Numbered from the stretch's first letter, positions 26,204 through 35,707 are shown. The stretch: DNA of 64,000 bases from Ferrimonas pelagia (GCF_039543565.1 NZ_BAABJZ010000102.1:43289-107288); one strand, 5' to 3'. A program made the numbers and translations. Notes: a model not told the origin generated them from the letters alone.

Positions 26204-27151
26204 TTAGCAGGGCTGGTAGCCGCCTTCAACGCCTTTGGTGGCAACCGCCACGGCGTCGTGGGCGTGCAGGCTTTCCAAGTGATTGACTCGTAGCCAGAAA
26301 TCGTCGAACTGGGCCTGTTCATCCAAAGCAAACTTGACGCGACGAGCCGCGTCCTCGACGAACATCAGGTTTTGCCCATTCAGGCGGGCAAACTCCTGTT
26401 CATCTTCACGCTTCACCGCGGCTTGTACCGGGGTCTTTACCGCCCCCTCGATGGCATTGACCAGGGTTTGGATCGGCAGGGCGATCTGCGTTTCGTTCAG
26501 GCGTACCTTGATCTGCGCCAGCGAGCGTTGGCTGTGTGGGGTCGCCACGATGCCATTGGTGCTGCCAAGCCAGCGGTGCACCAGCTCGGTATCGACGCGC
26601 TCTTCACCGTGGAACTGGTGCTCGAACGCTTCCTGGATCAATTGACGGGCCAGAGCGGCGGAGCACGGGCAGGTGGAGGAGTACGCCACTTCCACTTCCA
26701 ATTCTAAGGCCAGTTGGCCCTTATCCAGTCGCCCAGTCAGGGTCACGGGATAGTTGCGCCAGCCCTCATTGCCGGATAGCAGGGCGGGACGGCGCATGTG
26801 GTAGTCGAACTGGAATTTCACAAAGGCCTGATCTGACAGGTCTTCGTGGGTGCGGATAAAGTCCTGCAGCAGCGCCTTGAGGCTGTGCAAGTTCAAGGTA
26901 TCCGTCAGGGACAGTCTATCCAGCGCCAGATACAGGCGGGACATGTGGATCCCTTTAGCATGGGCCTTTGGCAGGTTGACAAAGGCTTCGACCCGGGCGC
27001 TGATCGGGCGCGGCTCATCGGCGTCGGTGACTACCGTAAGCGGCAGCTCGATCTCACTCATGCCGACCCAGTCGAGCGTGCCGCTGATCTGGGCTTTGGC
27101 ACTGCTGGCCACGTCAGGCATAAGGGTTGGCACTGAGGGGTTGTCTGTCAT
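26204..27151 (-). CDS. folE2: GTP cyclohydrolase FolE2 (type IB)
   Basis: 315 residues. It converts GTP to 7,8-dihydroneopterin triphosphate, the first step of folate and related pterin synthesis, so it feeds the same pathway as folB-folK in this window. The type IB signature is clear: SRLYLALDRL, then YSSTCPCSAALARQLI with the metal-binding Cys, and NLMFVEDAARRVK. Type IB enzymes work with metals other than zinc, and in many bacteria they are induced by the zinc regulator Zur. A TGTTATAAT stretch lies just upstream and fits a -10. I do not see a complete Zur palindrome. Confidence 0.95.
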   Translation of the reverse strand: MTDNPSVPTLMPDVASSAKAQISGTLDWVGMSEIELPLTVVTDADEPRPISARVEAFVNLPKAHAKGIHMSRLYLALDRLSLTDTLNLHSLKALLQDFIRTHEDLSDQAFVKFQFDYHMRRPALLSGNEGWRNYPVTLTGRLDKGQLALELEVEVAYSSTCPCSAALARQLIQEAFEHQFHGEERVDTELVHRWLGSTNGIVATPHSQRSLAQIKVRLNETQIALPIQTLVNAIEGAVKTPVQAAVKREDEQEFARLNGQNLMFVEDAARRVKFALDEQAQFDDFWLRVNHLESLHAHDAVAVATKGVEGGYQPC

Positions 27152-27268
27152 CGGTCACGACCCTGATACTTCAATTTGCGCGGATTATAACACGCTGTGA
27201 TCTAGGGCTCATTGAGAAAAAGCGAATGAGCCAATAGACGAGCTGCGTTCAGAATTTTGCCGGGGACT

Positions 27269-30200
27269 CTAGCGCAGAGCACTAAATGGACGCAACCATG
27301 GATTTTGTAGGGGCTTGTCCAAGGCGTCCAGCGCCGCGTAGGCGCTGTCGCGATCGGCAAAGCTGCCCCATAACACTTGATACCAGCCATTGTGTTCGAC
27401 CACCTGACCCTTTTCCTCTAGTCCGTTTTGACGAATAAACGCCTGGGCGCTGTCGGCCGAGCGGGTGGCTGCCAGCTGCCAGGTCACGTGCTGATCCGGT
27501 TGGCGTGATAGCCAGTCGCCACTGGGGGCGGGCGGCACCGGTGTGGCCGGGGTTGGGGCGCTGATCATCCCCGTGGCAGCCGGGGCACGGGCGTCAGCCG
27601 CGGGCGCAGTGTTGCGGCGGTCCTGCGGATCCAGGCTTTCCCGCTTGAGATCCGCCACACGACGGATGATCGGCGTCCCATTGCTCAGTGAGCTGGGGAT
27701 CCCACGGCCTCCCAGCTGGGCGGACTGACGGCTCGGGTACTGGCCGGCCAGCAGCAGGTTCATCGGTTTGCCGCCGCGCATCACGGTGATCTGCAGCAGC
27801 GACTGGGCCGGATAGCGGTTGCGCAGCGCGGCCAGATCGAACGTATCGCGGCTGGCGGCCAGCTGCAGGACGAAGTCACTGTCATTGATACGAGCCAGTG
27901 GCGTCAGTTGAGTGGGCAACGCCTCCGCGCGATTGAGGATCCCGGGCAGTTCGGCGTTCGCTACGGCGTCGACGATAGGCTGCGCCGCGCTCAGTGGTGC
28001 CGTCAGGGCTGCCGCGTTGCTGCCAGCCTTGGTGTCTTTGGCCTGATAGGGACTCCCAGCCAATGCGGTCAGCTCGATGGTCCAGGGATCGCGCTGCTCG
28101 CCGTCGGCGCCGATATTGAGCGGGAACACCGGCACAGGACTGCGCAGCCGCTGTTGCCGCAGCTGGGCCTCATCCGGCACCAGATAGTAGTTGCCGGGCT
28201 TGACCTCGAAGCGGAACTGGCCGTCGTCGTCACTGCGGACTTGTGCCACGGGACGACGATCCAGATCGGTCAGGGTAAAGCGAAGCTGATCGACGATCTG
28301 GCCCTGCTCGGTTTGGATCTGGCCATGCACCTCGGTCAGCCAGACCAGTGCCAGCTCAACCTCGGTGCGCTGCCCAACCAGGGGCATGGCATCCACCGGA
28401 CCGTCGCGCAACACGAGACCTTGCGGTAGGTTGCGCGGATCGATGCTGATGCGATAGCGGTTTTGCGCGGGCAGCTGGCGCAACAGGATCTCGCCGCTGT
28501 CGTCGCTGGCCTCGCGCGGCCAGCTGGGCGCGGTGTCGATGCTGATCCCAGCCAACGGCTGATCGCTGCGATCAAAGCGGCCATTGTTGTTGCTGTCGAT
28601 AAACACCCGAACCGCCATATCGGCCTGCTGTGGGCGCAGGGCGGTCAGATCCAGCGCGCCGCGATTGTCATCGTGGTTGAGCGAGAAGGAGGCGGTGGTG
28701 TTGATCTGCCAGTCACCACGGGTGTCGATCCCGCCTTGCAGGCCCAGAGTCAGCCAGCGATAGCGGTAGGCGACTTCGTGGCCGATGCCAAAGCGACTCT
28801 TGCGCTCGAGTGGGTTTTGATACCACAACAGGGTTTGGTTGTAGATCTCATACCAGGGGCGCCAGCGCATCCGGGTTTCCATATCGGTGACGCCATAGCC
28901 AAATTGGTACTCCACCTGACTGGACAGGTTCCAGCCATTGCCCAGCGTGGAGAGCAACACTTCACCGCTTTGGCGCTCCAGACGGGTATCGTACTGCGCG
29001 TCATAGCGGTAGTGGTGGGTCAGGTGCACAGGTCCCAGTTGGGTCGAGAGCCGGTTTTCAAAGCGGCCGAAGCTGTCCGGCGCGGCGTCTTCCTGCGGGT
29101 CGAGCCAACTGCCGCCAAAGGCGTACTGCCAGCCGCCCAGGCGCCAGGTCTGCCCCTCCAGCCAGAGGGTGGACTCATGATTGAGCGGCAGTTCATCCTG
29201 CTCGGTACGGTCCGCCTGCAATTCGCCGTGATTGCGGTGGCTCAGGCGCAGTTGATGGTTGGCTCCCAGGCCCCGGCTCAATCCAGCGAAATAGGCGGTT
29301 TGGCTTTCGTCATCGCTGATCGCCTCGAGTTGCACCCGGGTTCCGAACAGATCCGCGCCTAAGTGGACACCGAAGTAGTTGACGTCATTGAAGACGATGC
29401 GGCCCCACTCGTCCTGCTCCAGTTTTTGCTGCTGATAGCTGACGCCAAGATCCAGCGTATCGGTCAGACCATAGTTGGCGCGCAGGGCCAGTTGGCGCTG
29501 CGCGCCCAGTGCATCCTGCTCGCTGTCGGTGAGCCGATTAAAGACAAAGCGGGTGTTATCTATGTAGTTGATCTGGTAACTGAACTGACCGCGGCGCACG
29601 TTGCGGCGGTTGTCGACCGTCTGGCGGCGGACATGATGTTCGCCATTGTTGCCGTACAGGTGCAGCTCAAAGACGTTGACGCCCTCGAGCAGGGCCACGT
29701 CGGTAAAGCGGTAGCGGCCGGAATCGGCGGCTTGGGTGAAGCCCAGTAAGACGCCGTTACGGTACAAATGGACCTGCCAATCTGGCGGGGCATTGCCCTC
29801 CAGACTGGTCACGCCAAAGCGTTGTTGCTGGGCGTTACCCAGCGCAAAGCCCAGGCCTTCGCGCGTGCCTGCCAGCAGGTTGTCGCCAAACTGGGTGATG
29901 TCGCCGAGCTGATACTGGCCCAGATCAAACGGCAGGCTCTCGCTGACATCGCCTAGATCCCGCGACAGGCGCAGGCGGTATTCGCTGCGTTGCTGCGCCA
30001 GCTTGGTGTAGTTGAATTCGTAGCTCTGCCCGGCCAGATCGCCGGTGCTGATCAGCCCAAGTCGGTAGTCTTGGGTCAGCAGTTCGTCGCCGATCAGTGC
30101 GCTGTTGATAAAGCCGAGCACGGTCGGAGGACTGGCTTCGGCGTAGTCATGGGGATGGATGGGATCTAACCCGCCGCTGTGGAAGTTTTGCTGCTGACCC

Positions 30201-30706
30201 AGGCTGGCCTCATTGGCGTGTTGCTGCTCGATCTGTTGGACAATGGGCAGTGGGTATTCACTGCTGACATTGAGTCGTCCGGACTGATTATGAAAGCGCA
30301 GCTCCAGCGGCAGGATCTGGCTGATCAGCTCGGCGTCCAGATAGAGATCGGCACTGTCTCGGCCCCAAGGCTGGGCGGGATCGAGCTCGAAACGCTCGAA
30401 CCCTCGGCGGGCTTCATCGACCTGCAGATCCAGTAAGAAATTGCTGTTTTCACCGCTGATCCACCCCGTCGCGCTGGCGCCTTTGGGGTCCACCCGGATA
30501 TCCATGCCGATGGCGGCACTCAGTGCCTGCAGGGGCACCAGATGGCGCTGATCCAGGCGATAGACCACCACAGGTTGGGGCAGTTGCTGGCCCTGACTGA
30601 ACAGGGTGTAAGTCCGCAGTTGTTCGGAGGACAGGGGGATCTCTTCCGCCAGGGTGGGCGTGGCGCAGATCAGCGCACCTAATACCGCTAAGGTGACAGC
30701 TCGCAT
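27269..30706 (-). CDS. Large usher-like outer-membrane protein with tandem C-terminal SPOR domains
   Basis: 1145 residues with a signal peptide (MRAVTLAVLGALICATPTLA). An N-terminal stalk-like domain (about 25-95) is followed by a long stretch of alternating amphipathic strands (about 190-690). That stretch includes a plug-like segment with usher flavour (VHLYRNGVLLGFTQAADSGRY, FELHLYGNNGEH). Next come Ig-like/carboxypeptidase-regulatory domains beginning AVRVFIDSNNNGRFDRSDQPL, and two SPOR domains. SPOR 1 is around FVLQLAASRDTFDLAALRNR to the mid-900s. SPOR 2 (WQLAATRSADSAQAFIRQ ... WYQVLWGSFADRDSAYAALD) is the extreme C-terminus. SPOR domains bind glycan strands stripped of stem peptides at division sites. 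No chaperone or pilin gene is adjacent, so classic pilus assembly is unlikely. Confidence 0.75.
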   Translation of the reverse strand: MRAVTLAVLGALICATPTLAEEIPLSSEQLRTYTLFSQGQQLPQPVVVYRLDQRHLVPLQALSAAIGMDIRVDPKGASATGWISGENSNFLLDLQVDEARRGFERFELDPAQPWGRDSADLYLDAELISQILPLELRFHNQSGRLNVSSEYPLPIVQQIEQQHANEASLGQQQNFHSGGLDPIHPHDYAEASPPTVLGFINSALIGDELLTQDYRLGLISTGDLAGQSYEFNYTKLAQQRSEYRLRLSRDLGDVSESLPFDLGQYQLGDITQFGDNLLAGTREGLGFALGNAQQQRFGVTSLEGNAPPDWQVHLYRNGVLLGFTQAADSGRYRFTDVALLEGVNVFELHLYGNNGEHHVRRQTVDNRRNVRRGQFSYQINYIDNTRFVFNRLTDSEQDALGAQRQLALRANYGLTDTLDLGVSYQQQKLEQDEWGRIVFNDVNYFGVHLGADLFGTRVQLEAISDDESQTAYFAGLSRGLGANHQLRLSHRNHGELQADRTEQDELPLNHESTLWLEGQTWRLGGWQYAFGGSWLDPQEDAAPDSFGRFENRLSTQLGPVHLTHHYRYDAQYDTRLERQSGEVLLSTLGNGWNLSSQVEYQFGYGVTDMETRMRWRPWYEIYNQTLLWYQNPLERKSRFGIGHEVAYRYRWLTLGLQGGIDTRGDWQINTTASFSLNHDDNRGALDLTALRPQQADMAVRVFIDSNNNGRFDRSDQPLAGISIDTAPSWPREASDDSGEILLRQLPAQNRYRISIDPRNLPQGLVLRDGPVDAMPLVGQRTEVELALVWLTEVHGQIQTEQGQIVDQLRFTLTDLDRRPVAQVRSDDDGQFRFEVKPGNYYLVPDEAQLRQQRLRSPVPVFPLNIGADGEQRDPWTIELTALAGSPYQAKDTKAGSNAAALTAPLSAAQPIVDAVANAELPGILNRAEALPTQLTPLARINDSDFVLQLAASRDTFDLAALRNRYPAQSLLQITVMRGGKPMNLLLAGQYPSRQSAQLGGRGIPSSLSNGTPIIRRVADLKRESLDPQDRRNTAPAADARAPAATGMISAPTPATPVPPAPSGDWLSRQPDQHVTWQLAATRSADSAQAFIRQNGLEEKGQVVEHNGWYQVLWGSFADRDSAYAALDALDKPLQNPWLRPFSALR

Positions 30707-30861
30707 CTTTCTACTTCAATAGCTATGGGTCAGGTTGAGCGCGAGGATAGCATTATTTGTCTGTTTACACAGTGACCTAAAGTTGCTTTTGTTGTCGTTA
30801 CAAAAGGCCGTATGATAGAGCGCAGCCCCAAGGGCGATTTGTTTGATGTGGGAGAATGAAA

Positions 30862-31224
30862 ATGGAGCAAGCCGGTTACCAACATCTGGATACCGCGACT
30901 TTGGATCAATACGTTGCCGCCATTGGTGCGGGCACCCTATTGAAGTCGGTGGTGCTGTTTGAGCAGATGGCCCCAGAATATCTGGCGGCCGTCGCCCAAG
31001 GGATGGCGGACGCGGATAAAGCGGTGATCACCAGTGAAGCGCACAAACTGAAGGGCGCCGCCGGTTCGGTGGGCCTGAAGCGGATCCAGGAGCTGTCGCA
31101 GAGTCTGCAGTGTGGTGATGAGGCGGCGTGGCCGGCGCAGCACCCGCAGTGGTTTGAGGCGATCCAAACCCATTTGGCCGGGGATGTGGCTCTGTTGAAG
31201 CAGTATCTGAACGAGCGCAGTTGA
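30862..31224 (+). CDS. hptA: Free-standing histidine phosphotransfer (Hpt) protein, HptA-like
   Basis: 120 residues from ATG 30862, which has GGAG 8 nt upstream; ATG 30856 is too close to the ribosome site. One Hpt helical bundle with the phosphorylatable His in SEAHKLKGAAGSVGL (about residue 58) and the following LSQSLQ helix. It lies tail to tail with arcA. In Shewanella the Arc system uses a separate HptA protein because ArcB lacks its own Hpt domain, so this gene is the natural relay to ArcA here. The partner kinase is not in the window. Confidence 0.85.
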   Translation: MEQAGYQHLDTATLDQYVAAIGAGTLLKSVVLFEQMAPEYLAAVAQGMADADKAVITSEAHKLKGAAGSVGLKRIQELSQSLQCGDEAAWPAQHPQWFEAIQTHLAGDVALLKQYLNERS

Positions 31225-31242
31225 ATGCGGCGTTGACTGGAT

Positions 31243-31272
31243 ACAAAAAAACCGCCATTCGGCGGTTTTTTT
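31243..31272. terminator. Bidirectional terminator between hptA and arcA
   Basis: Stem AACCGCC / GGCGGTT with loop ATTC, flanked by A7 and T8. Confidence 0.92.
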
Positions 31273-31286
31273 TGGCTGGGTCGGCC

Positions 31287-32009
31287 TTACTGGTCGTTAC
31301 CCAGGGCACCACAGAAGCGGTAACCTTCGCCGTGGATGGTGGCGATGATCTCCGGGGTCTCCGGGTGGCTTTCGAAGTGCTTACGGATGCGACGAATGGT
31401 CACATCAACGGTACGATCGTGCGGCTTCAGCTCGCGACCGGTCATCTTCATCAGCAGATCGGCGCGGGACAAGATCTTGCCTGGGTTCTCGACGAAGTGC
31501 AGCAGGGCACGGAACTCAGAACGTGGCAACTTGAACGGTTCGCCAACAGGGCTGATCAGAGAGCGGCTGTTGATCTCCAGCGTCCACTGGTTGAAGTGGT
31601 AGAACTCAACCTGTGGCTTCTCTTCGTTGCTCTTCGCTGCATTAACGATACGGTTCAGCAGGTTGCGTGCACGAATGGTCAGTTCACGTGGGTTAAACGG
31701 CTTGGTGATGTAATCATCAGCGCCGATCTCCAGGCCCAGGATCTTGTCGACTTCGTTGTCGCGACCGGTCAGGAAGATCAGAGCAATGTCGTCTTTCTCA
31801 CGCAGTTCACGGGCCAACAGCAGACCATTCTTACCGGGCAGGTTGATGTCCATGATGACCAAGCTGACTTTGTTGGTCTTCAGGGCGTTGTGCATCTCTT
31901 CGCCGTCAACCGCGACGGTGACATTGTACCCTTCAGCTTCAAAGATGCTTTTCAGGGTGTTACTGGTTACGGCTTCGTCTTCGACAATGAGGATGTGCGG
32001 ATTTTGCAT
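31287..32009 (-). CDS. arcA: Aerobic respiration control response regulator ArcA
   Basis: 240 residues. OmpR-type regulator that switches respiratory genes with redox state. MQNPHILIVEDEAVTSNTL is the family start. The receiver has phospho-Asp in LVIMDINLPGKNG (D54), FLTGRD and ITKPFNPREL. The winged-helix domain has HDRTVDVTIRRIRKHFE and IHGEGYRFCG. It is preceded by a 566-bp region without genes. It lies next to hptA, which suggests an ArcS/ArcB-HptA-ArcA relay. Confidence 0.97.
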   Translation of the reverse strand: MQNPHILIVEDEAVTSNTLKSIFEAEGYNVTVAVDGEEMHNALKTNKVSLVIMDINLPGKNGLLLARELREKDDIALIFLTGRDNEVDKILGLEIGADDYITKPFNPRELTIRARNLLNRIVNAAKSNEEKPQVEFYHFNQWTLEINSRSLISPVGEPFKLPRSEFRALLHFVENPGKILSRADLLMKMTGRELKPHDRTVDVTIRRIRKHFESHPETPEIIATIHGEGYRFCGALGNDQ

Positions 32010-32575
32010 TTGGGCTACCTAGAAAGCGCGATTCAACACTAAAGTTCTGGCGCAGACATCAATGGATGCGCCGTTAAGCATAGGCAAAGTCCGTTTTGTT
32101 GCCACATTCAGCCTCAGTGCCTGTTTGCCACGTTGGGCTGCTATAGTTCCTGTGCGCTTGCTGCAGCTGTGTTGTTACTGCGCGAGCGGGAACAAAATAC
32201 CTAAAACAGGTCAACAGTTGTCCAAAAATTGTTAACGGAACACAAAAAGTGCTATCCCGATCACAATTGTTGAGGCAAGCTCACAATCAAACTTAAGTGA
32301 TTACATTTGCTTACAGTCGGGCTGGGCATCAACTCCTTCGATACCATTATGACTGGCGATTCTACCTATGCTGAGCGTCGAAGTCATATTTCAAACAATG
32401 ACTTGTATTAACTTGTGATCCATCTGGATTTATTTCGCCAGTGTGCGGAGTCAACAGGCTTATTTTTGCCCCACTTTCGCTAAAGCGTAGTGGATCTCGG
32501 TGCACCGTGAGAGGGTTCTTTAACGGCTGTTAGCGATCCTCAGCAGTTGTAGGCAATAGGTAGCCGACTTGCCGC
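32010..32575. other. 566-bp intergenic region upstream of arcA
   Basis: AT-richer than its surroundings, with no coding frame that I can support. It includes GTTAAC at about 32231 and several TCACAA-type words (32271-32288), compatible with binding by global regulators. I cannot assign a site with confidence. A long control region ahead of arcA also exists in E. coli. Confidence 0.4.
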
Positions 32576-33064
32576 TTACGGCTGGATCTGACGGGCGATC
32601 GGCTGGCTGAGCGACAGCAGGGTTTCGGTGGACTGGATCTGCTCGATGGATTGGATCTGATCCACCAGCAAGCGGTGTAGCGCATCGATATTGCGGCACA
32701 TGATCTTGATAAAAATACTGTAGTGCCCCGTGGTGTAGTAGGCCTCGATCACCTCGGGCAGCGCTTCTAGCTTGGCCAGCACGGCGGGGTAGTCGCCGGC
32801 GGCCTTAAGGTTGATGCCGATAAAGCAGCAGATCTGATACCCCAACGGGCGAGGGGCCAGCAGCACTTGGGTGCCGGTGATGATCCCCGCTTGCTTCAAT
32901 TTTTCCACCCGCACGTGCACCGTGGCCGGGCTCACCTCGAAGCGTTTGGCCAACTCGGCATACGGCGTCCGTGCATCCTGTTGCAGCGCATTGAGCAAAT
33001 TTCGGTCGAGATTGTCGATCCGTTGCTGTTGGGCCACTTCTTGTACCTCATTTTGATGATCCAT
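32576..33064 (-). CDS. asnC: Transcriptional regulator AsnC
   Basis: 162 residues, Lrp/AsnC family. The N-terminal helix-turn-helix (NLDRNLLNALQQDARTPYAELAKRFEVSPATVHVRVEKLKQAGII) and RAM domain (YYTTGHYSIFIKIMC) follow E. coli AsnC closely. It activates asnA in the absence of asparagine. It is divergent from asnA across a 127-bp promoter region, the textbook asnC/asnA arrangement. A TTGGATC ... GATCCA pair (about 33087 and 33120) lies between them and is a candidate operator. Confidence 0.95.
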   Translation of the reverse strand: MDHQNEVQEVAQQQRIDNLDRNLLNALQQDARTPYAELAKRFEVSPATVHVRVEKLKQAGIITGTQVLLAPRPLGYQICCFIGINLKAAGDYPAVLAKLEALPEVIEAYYTTGHYSIFIKIMCRNIDALHRLLVDQIQSIEQIQSTETLLSLSQPIARQIQP

Positions 33065-33191
33065 CGGTTATCGCCTTATATTTTTGTTGGATCTATATAG
33101 GGTATGGCTTTTTGGTTTTTGATCCATTGTTTTGTGGCCGAATTGGGTGAAGGATAGTTGGCAGAACAACACTGCATTTTCCGAGGCCACC

Positions 33192-34169
33192 ATGAAACAG
33201 AGCTATATCCAAACCCAGCGTCAGATCCAATTTGCCCGCCAGTATTTCAGTCAGCAATTATGCCAGCGCTTGGGCTTGGTTGAGGTGCAGGCGCCCATGC
33301 TGTGTGAGCTGGGATCGGGGATCCAGGACGAGCTGTCCGGCTCCGAACAGGCGGTGCAGGTGGCGGTGAAGGCGATCCCGGATAAGCGATTTGAGGTGGT
33401 GCACTCGCTGGCCAAATGGAAGCGGGCCACGCTGGGGCGCTACCGGTTTGCGCAAGGCGAGGGGATCCTCACCCAGATGAAAGCCCTGCGGCCTGATGAG
33501 GAGACGCTGGGCGCGAAGCATTCGGTTTATGTCGATCAGTGGGACTGGGAGGCGGTGCTCAGCGGTGAGGAGCGCACTCAGCAGGGATTGTGTCAGCGGG
33601 TGGAACTGATCTGGCAGAGCATCAAGGCCACTGAGGGGGCATTGGCTGAGCAATTTGAATTGGCGATCCGTTTGCCTGAGCAGTTGTATGTGATCCACGC
33701 CGAGGCGCTGCGTCAACGTTACCCGGAGCTGGAGCCGGCTCAGCGTGAGCGGCGGATCTGCCAGGATAAGGGCGCGGTGTTCATCATCGGGATCGGTGCC
33801 CCGCTGGCGGACGGTCAGGTGCACGATGTGCGCGCGCCGGATTACGACGATTGGAGCAGCGAGTGTGCGCAGGGCATGGGCCTGAACGGCGATCTGTTGG
33901 TTTGGCATCCGCAGTTGCAAGATGCCTTTGAGCTGTCCTCGATGGGGATCCGGGTCGATCCTAAGGCGCTGCGTCGTCAGATGCGTCTGGCCCAGCGCGA
34001 AGGGGGGCTCAGCCAGCAGTGGCATCGCGCGTTACTGGCCGGTGAGCTGCCGCATACGATCGGTGGGGGGATCGGTCAATCTCGTTTGCTGATGCTGCTG
34101 TTGGGACGGGCACACATCGGCGAGGTGCAATGCGGCGTCTGGGCCGATGAGTGCAGTCGGCGCCTGTAA
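33192..34169 (+). CDS. asnA: Aspartate-ammonia ligase AsnA
   Basis: 325 residues (E. coli 330). It makes asparagine from aspartate, ammonia and ATP. The fold is related to class II aminoacyl-tRNA synthetases. The start ATG 33192 (MKQSYIQTQRQIQFARQYF) has CGAGG upstream and matches the family. The internal motifs VHSLAKWKR, EGILTQMKALRPDE, QWDWE and GGIGQSRLLMLLL are conserved. It is under control of the divergent asnC. Confidence 0.97.
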   Translation: MKQSYIQTQRQIQFARQYFSQQLCQRLGLVEVQAPMLCELGSGIQDELSGSEQAVQVAVKAIPDKRFEVVHSLAKWKRATLGRYRFAQGEGILTQMKALRPDEETLGAKHSVYVDQWDWEAVLSGEERTQQGLCQRVELIWQSIKATEGALAEQFELAIRLPEQLYVIHAEALRQRYPELEPAQRERRICQDKGAVFIIGIGAPLADGQVHDVRAPDYDDWSSECAQGMGLNGDLLVWHPQLQDAFELSSMGIRVDPKALRRQMRLAQREGGLSQQWHRALLAGELPHTIGGGIGQSRLLMLLLGRAHIGEVQCGVWADECSRRL

Positions 34170-34193
34170 GGCGCCGGTTGCATAAAGTGCGCG

Positions 34194-34850
34194 TTAAAAC
34201 GGCAGCGGCGCGGTGAGGTGCAGCGGCTCGCCGCTCTCGGGGTGGACAATGCCGAGCTTGTAGGCGTGCAGATGCAGGCGATCGGCGGCGTCACGGGCCT
34301 GCTCATGGGCATAGAAGCTGTCGCCGAGTATGGGGTGGCCTAGCGCCAGCATGTGTACTCGTAGCTGGTGCGAGCGGCCGGTGATCGGCGTCAGTTCGAC
34401 CAGGCTGCTGTTGTCGTCTTGAGACAGGACCTTATAGCGGGTCTGAGAGGGCTTGCCATCCTCGAAGCACACCTTCTGCTTGGGGCGGTTGGGCCAGTCG
34501 CAGATCAGCGGGAGATCCACTTCGCCTTCGGGCTCGGCCGGATGGCCCCAGATCCGGGCGATGTAGGTCTTGCTGGTTTCTCGGTCGCGAAACTGGCGCT
34601 TGAGCTCGCGCTCGGCCTCTTTGCGCAGGGCAAAGATCAGGATCCCGGAGGTGGCCATATCGAGGCGATGCACATCATAGACGGTACCGAATTGGCTCTG
34701 CACTCGACTGAAGGCACTGTCCTTGTGTGCCGGCTCACGGCCAGGTACGGAGAGCAACTCGGCGGGTTTGTCGATCACCACAATGTCGTTGTCCTGATGG
34801 AGGATGGTCAGGAAGGGCTCGGTGGGTGGGTTATAGACAAAGTTTGGCAT
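34194..34850 (-). CDS. rluA: Dual-specificity pseudouridine synthase RluA
   Basis: 218 residues. It makes pseudouridine at 23S rRNA U746 and tRNA U32 in E. coli. The catalytic motif VHRLDMATSGILIFAL with its Asp, the run ICDWPNRPKQKVC, and TGRSHQLRVHMLALGHPILGD all match RluA rather than RluC/D. There is no S4 domain, as expected. It is convergent with asnA with a 24-bp gap. Confidence 0.95.
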   Translation of the reverse strand: MPNFVYNPPTEPFLTILHQDNDIVVIDKPAELLSVPGREPAHKDSAFSRVQSQFGTVYDVHRLDMATSGILIFALRKEAERELKRQFRDRETSKTYIARIWGHPAEPEGEVDLPLICDWPNRPKQKVCFEDGKPSQTRYKVLSQDDNSSLVELTPITGRSHQLRVHMLALGHPILGDSFYAHEQARDAADRLHLHAYKLGIVHPESGEPLHLTAPLPF

Positions 34851-34927
34851 AACGGATCCTGCTCAGATCGGGTGCGACGGAGAAAACGGTCGCACACCTT
34901 AGGCCAAGGATCGAGCGGATGCAAGGC

Positions 34928-35218
34928 TCAGAGCAGATCGCCGCCATTGGCGTAAACCAGAGCAAAGGTCCAGATCACGAAGGCCAGTGGCAGGTGGATC
35001 AGGGCATAGAAAAAGGCATCCATCTTGGTCATGCTGCCTTCGTCAAACAGCAACAGCATGTGCAGGACTAAGACCAGAGGCAAGGTGGCCATCAAGGGCC
35101 AGGTAAACAGCGCGGAGCCGGGCAGCAGTGCGCGGCTGAGGATGGCGATAACCACCATAGCCAGGGTCACCACCGGAGCGGCGCCTATTCGATAATGACT
35201 CGGGTACCACTGAAACAT
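34928..35218 (-). CDS. Small integral membrane protein, unknown
   Basis: 96 residues with three hydrophobic segments (about 12-32, 38-58 and 70-90) and few charged residues. I do not recognise a family. An in-frame ATG with AGGAGTGCGGG just upstream supports the start MFQWYPSHYRIG. It is a separate unit between rluA and another small membrane protein on the same strand, with an 84-bp gap. Confidence 0.65.
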   Translation of the reverse strand: MFQWYPSHYRIGAAPVVTLAMVVIAILSRALLPGSALFTWPLMATLPLVLVLHMLLLFDEGSMTKMDAFFYALIHLPLAFVIWTFALVYANGGDLL

Positions 35219-35302
35219 CCCGCACTCCTTGGCTGACGTTACGTTTTGTGACTGAGCATTGCTTCACGTTAGTGGATTGTGAGTCGATAGGCAAAGGCTT
35301 GA

Positions 35303-35707
35303 TCATCCCTTGATCTCTTTGCCTCTCAATACCCGGCGGTGTTTGATTGAATAATGGCGGAACTGGGAGGGGCCGTGGGCGATGTAGATCGACAGCAGCA
35401 AAATGGCGCTGAATAGATAGGGCGCCAGTGCGGGCCAGGGATAACACAGCCCCAGCAGTGCGACTTTACCCAGCGTACAGATCCCTTTGAGTTGGACCAG
35501 CCAGAGCGGTGAACGCCAGATCTCCCAGATCGTCAACACCACGCCGCTGAGCATGGCCAGGATCCACCAGTTACGCCATAGCGCGCTGTCCAGGCCATAA
35601 AGGAAGCCGCCTGCTGCACCGGCGATCCCCAGCACATGCAGAGCTCTTAGGGTGGTTTTGCCCATGCGCAGTTGATAAAAGCGTTGATCGGAAATAGGTT
35701 TGTTCAT
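35303..35707 (-). CDS. Small integral membrane protein, unknown
   Basis: 134 residues with four hydrophobic segments and a basic C-terminal tail. The pattern RALHVLGIAGAAGGFLYG, WLVQLKGICTLGKVALL, IYIAHGPSQFRHYSI recurs in uncharacterised proteobacterial membrane proteins that end in a PxxxRxYS motif. I cannot give a function. It is transcribed divergently from the thioredoxin-like gene at 35884. Confidence 0.68.
   Translation of the reverse strand: MNKPISDQRFYQLRMGKTTLRALHVLGIAGAAGGFLYGLDSALWRNWWILAMLSGVVLTIWEIWRSPLWLVQLKGICTLGKVALLGLCYPWPALAPYLFSAILLLSIYIAHGPSQFRHYSIKHRRVLRGKEIKG

Noticed and set aside
27150..27195. Zur box upstream of folE2
   Set aside because: Only a TGTTATAAT stretch is seen, which a -10 explains; the matching half of the palindrome is missing.
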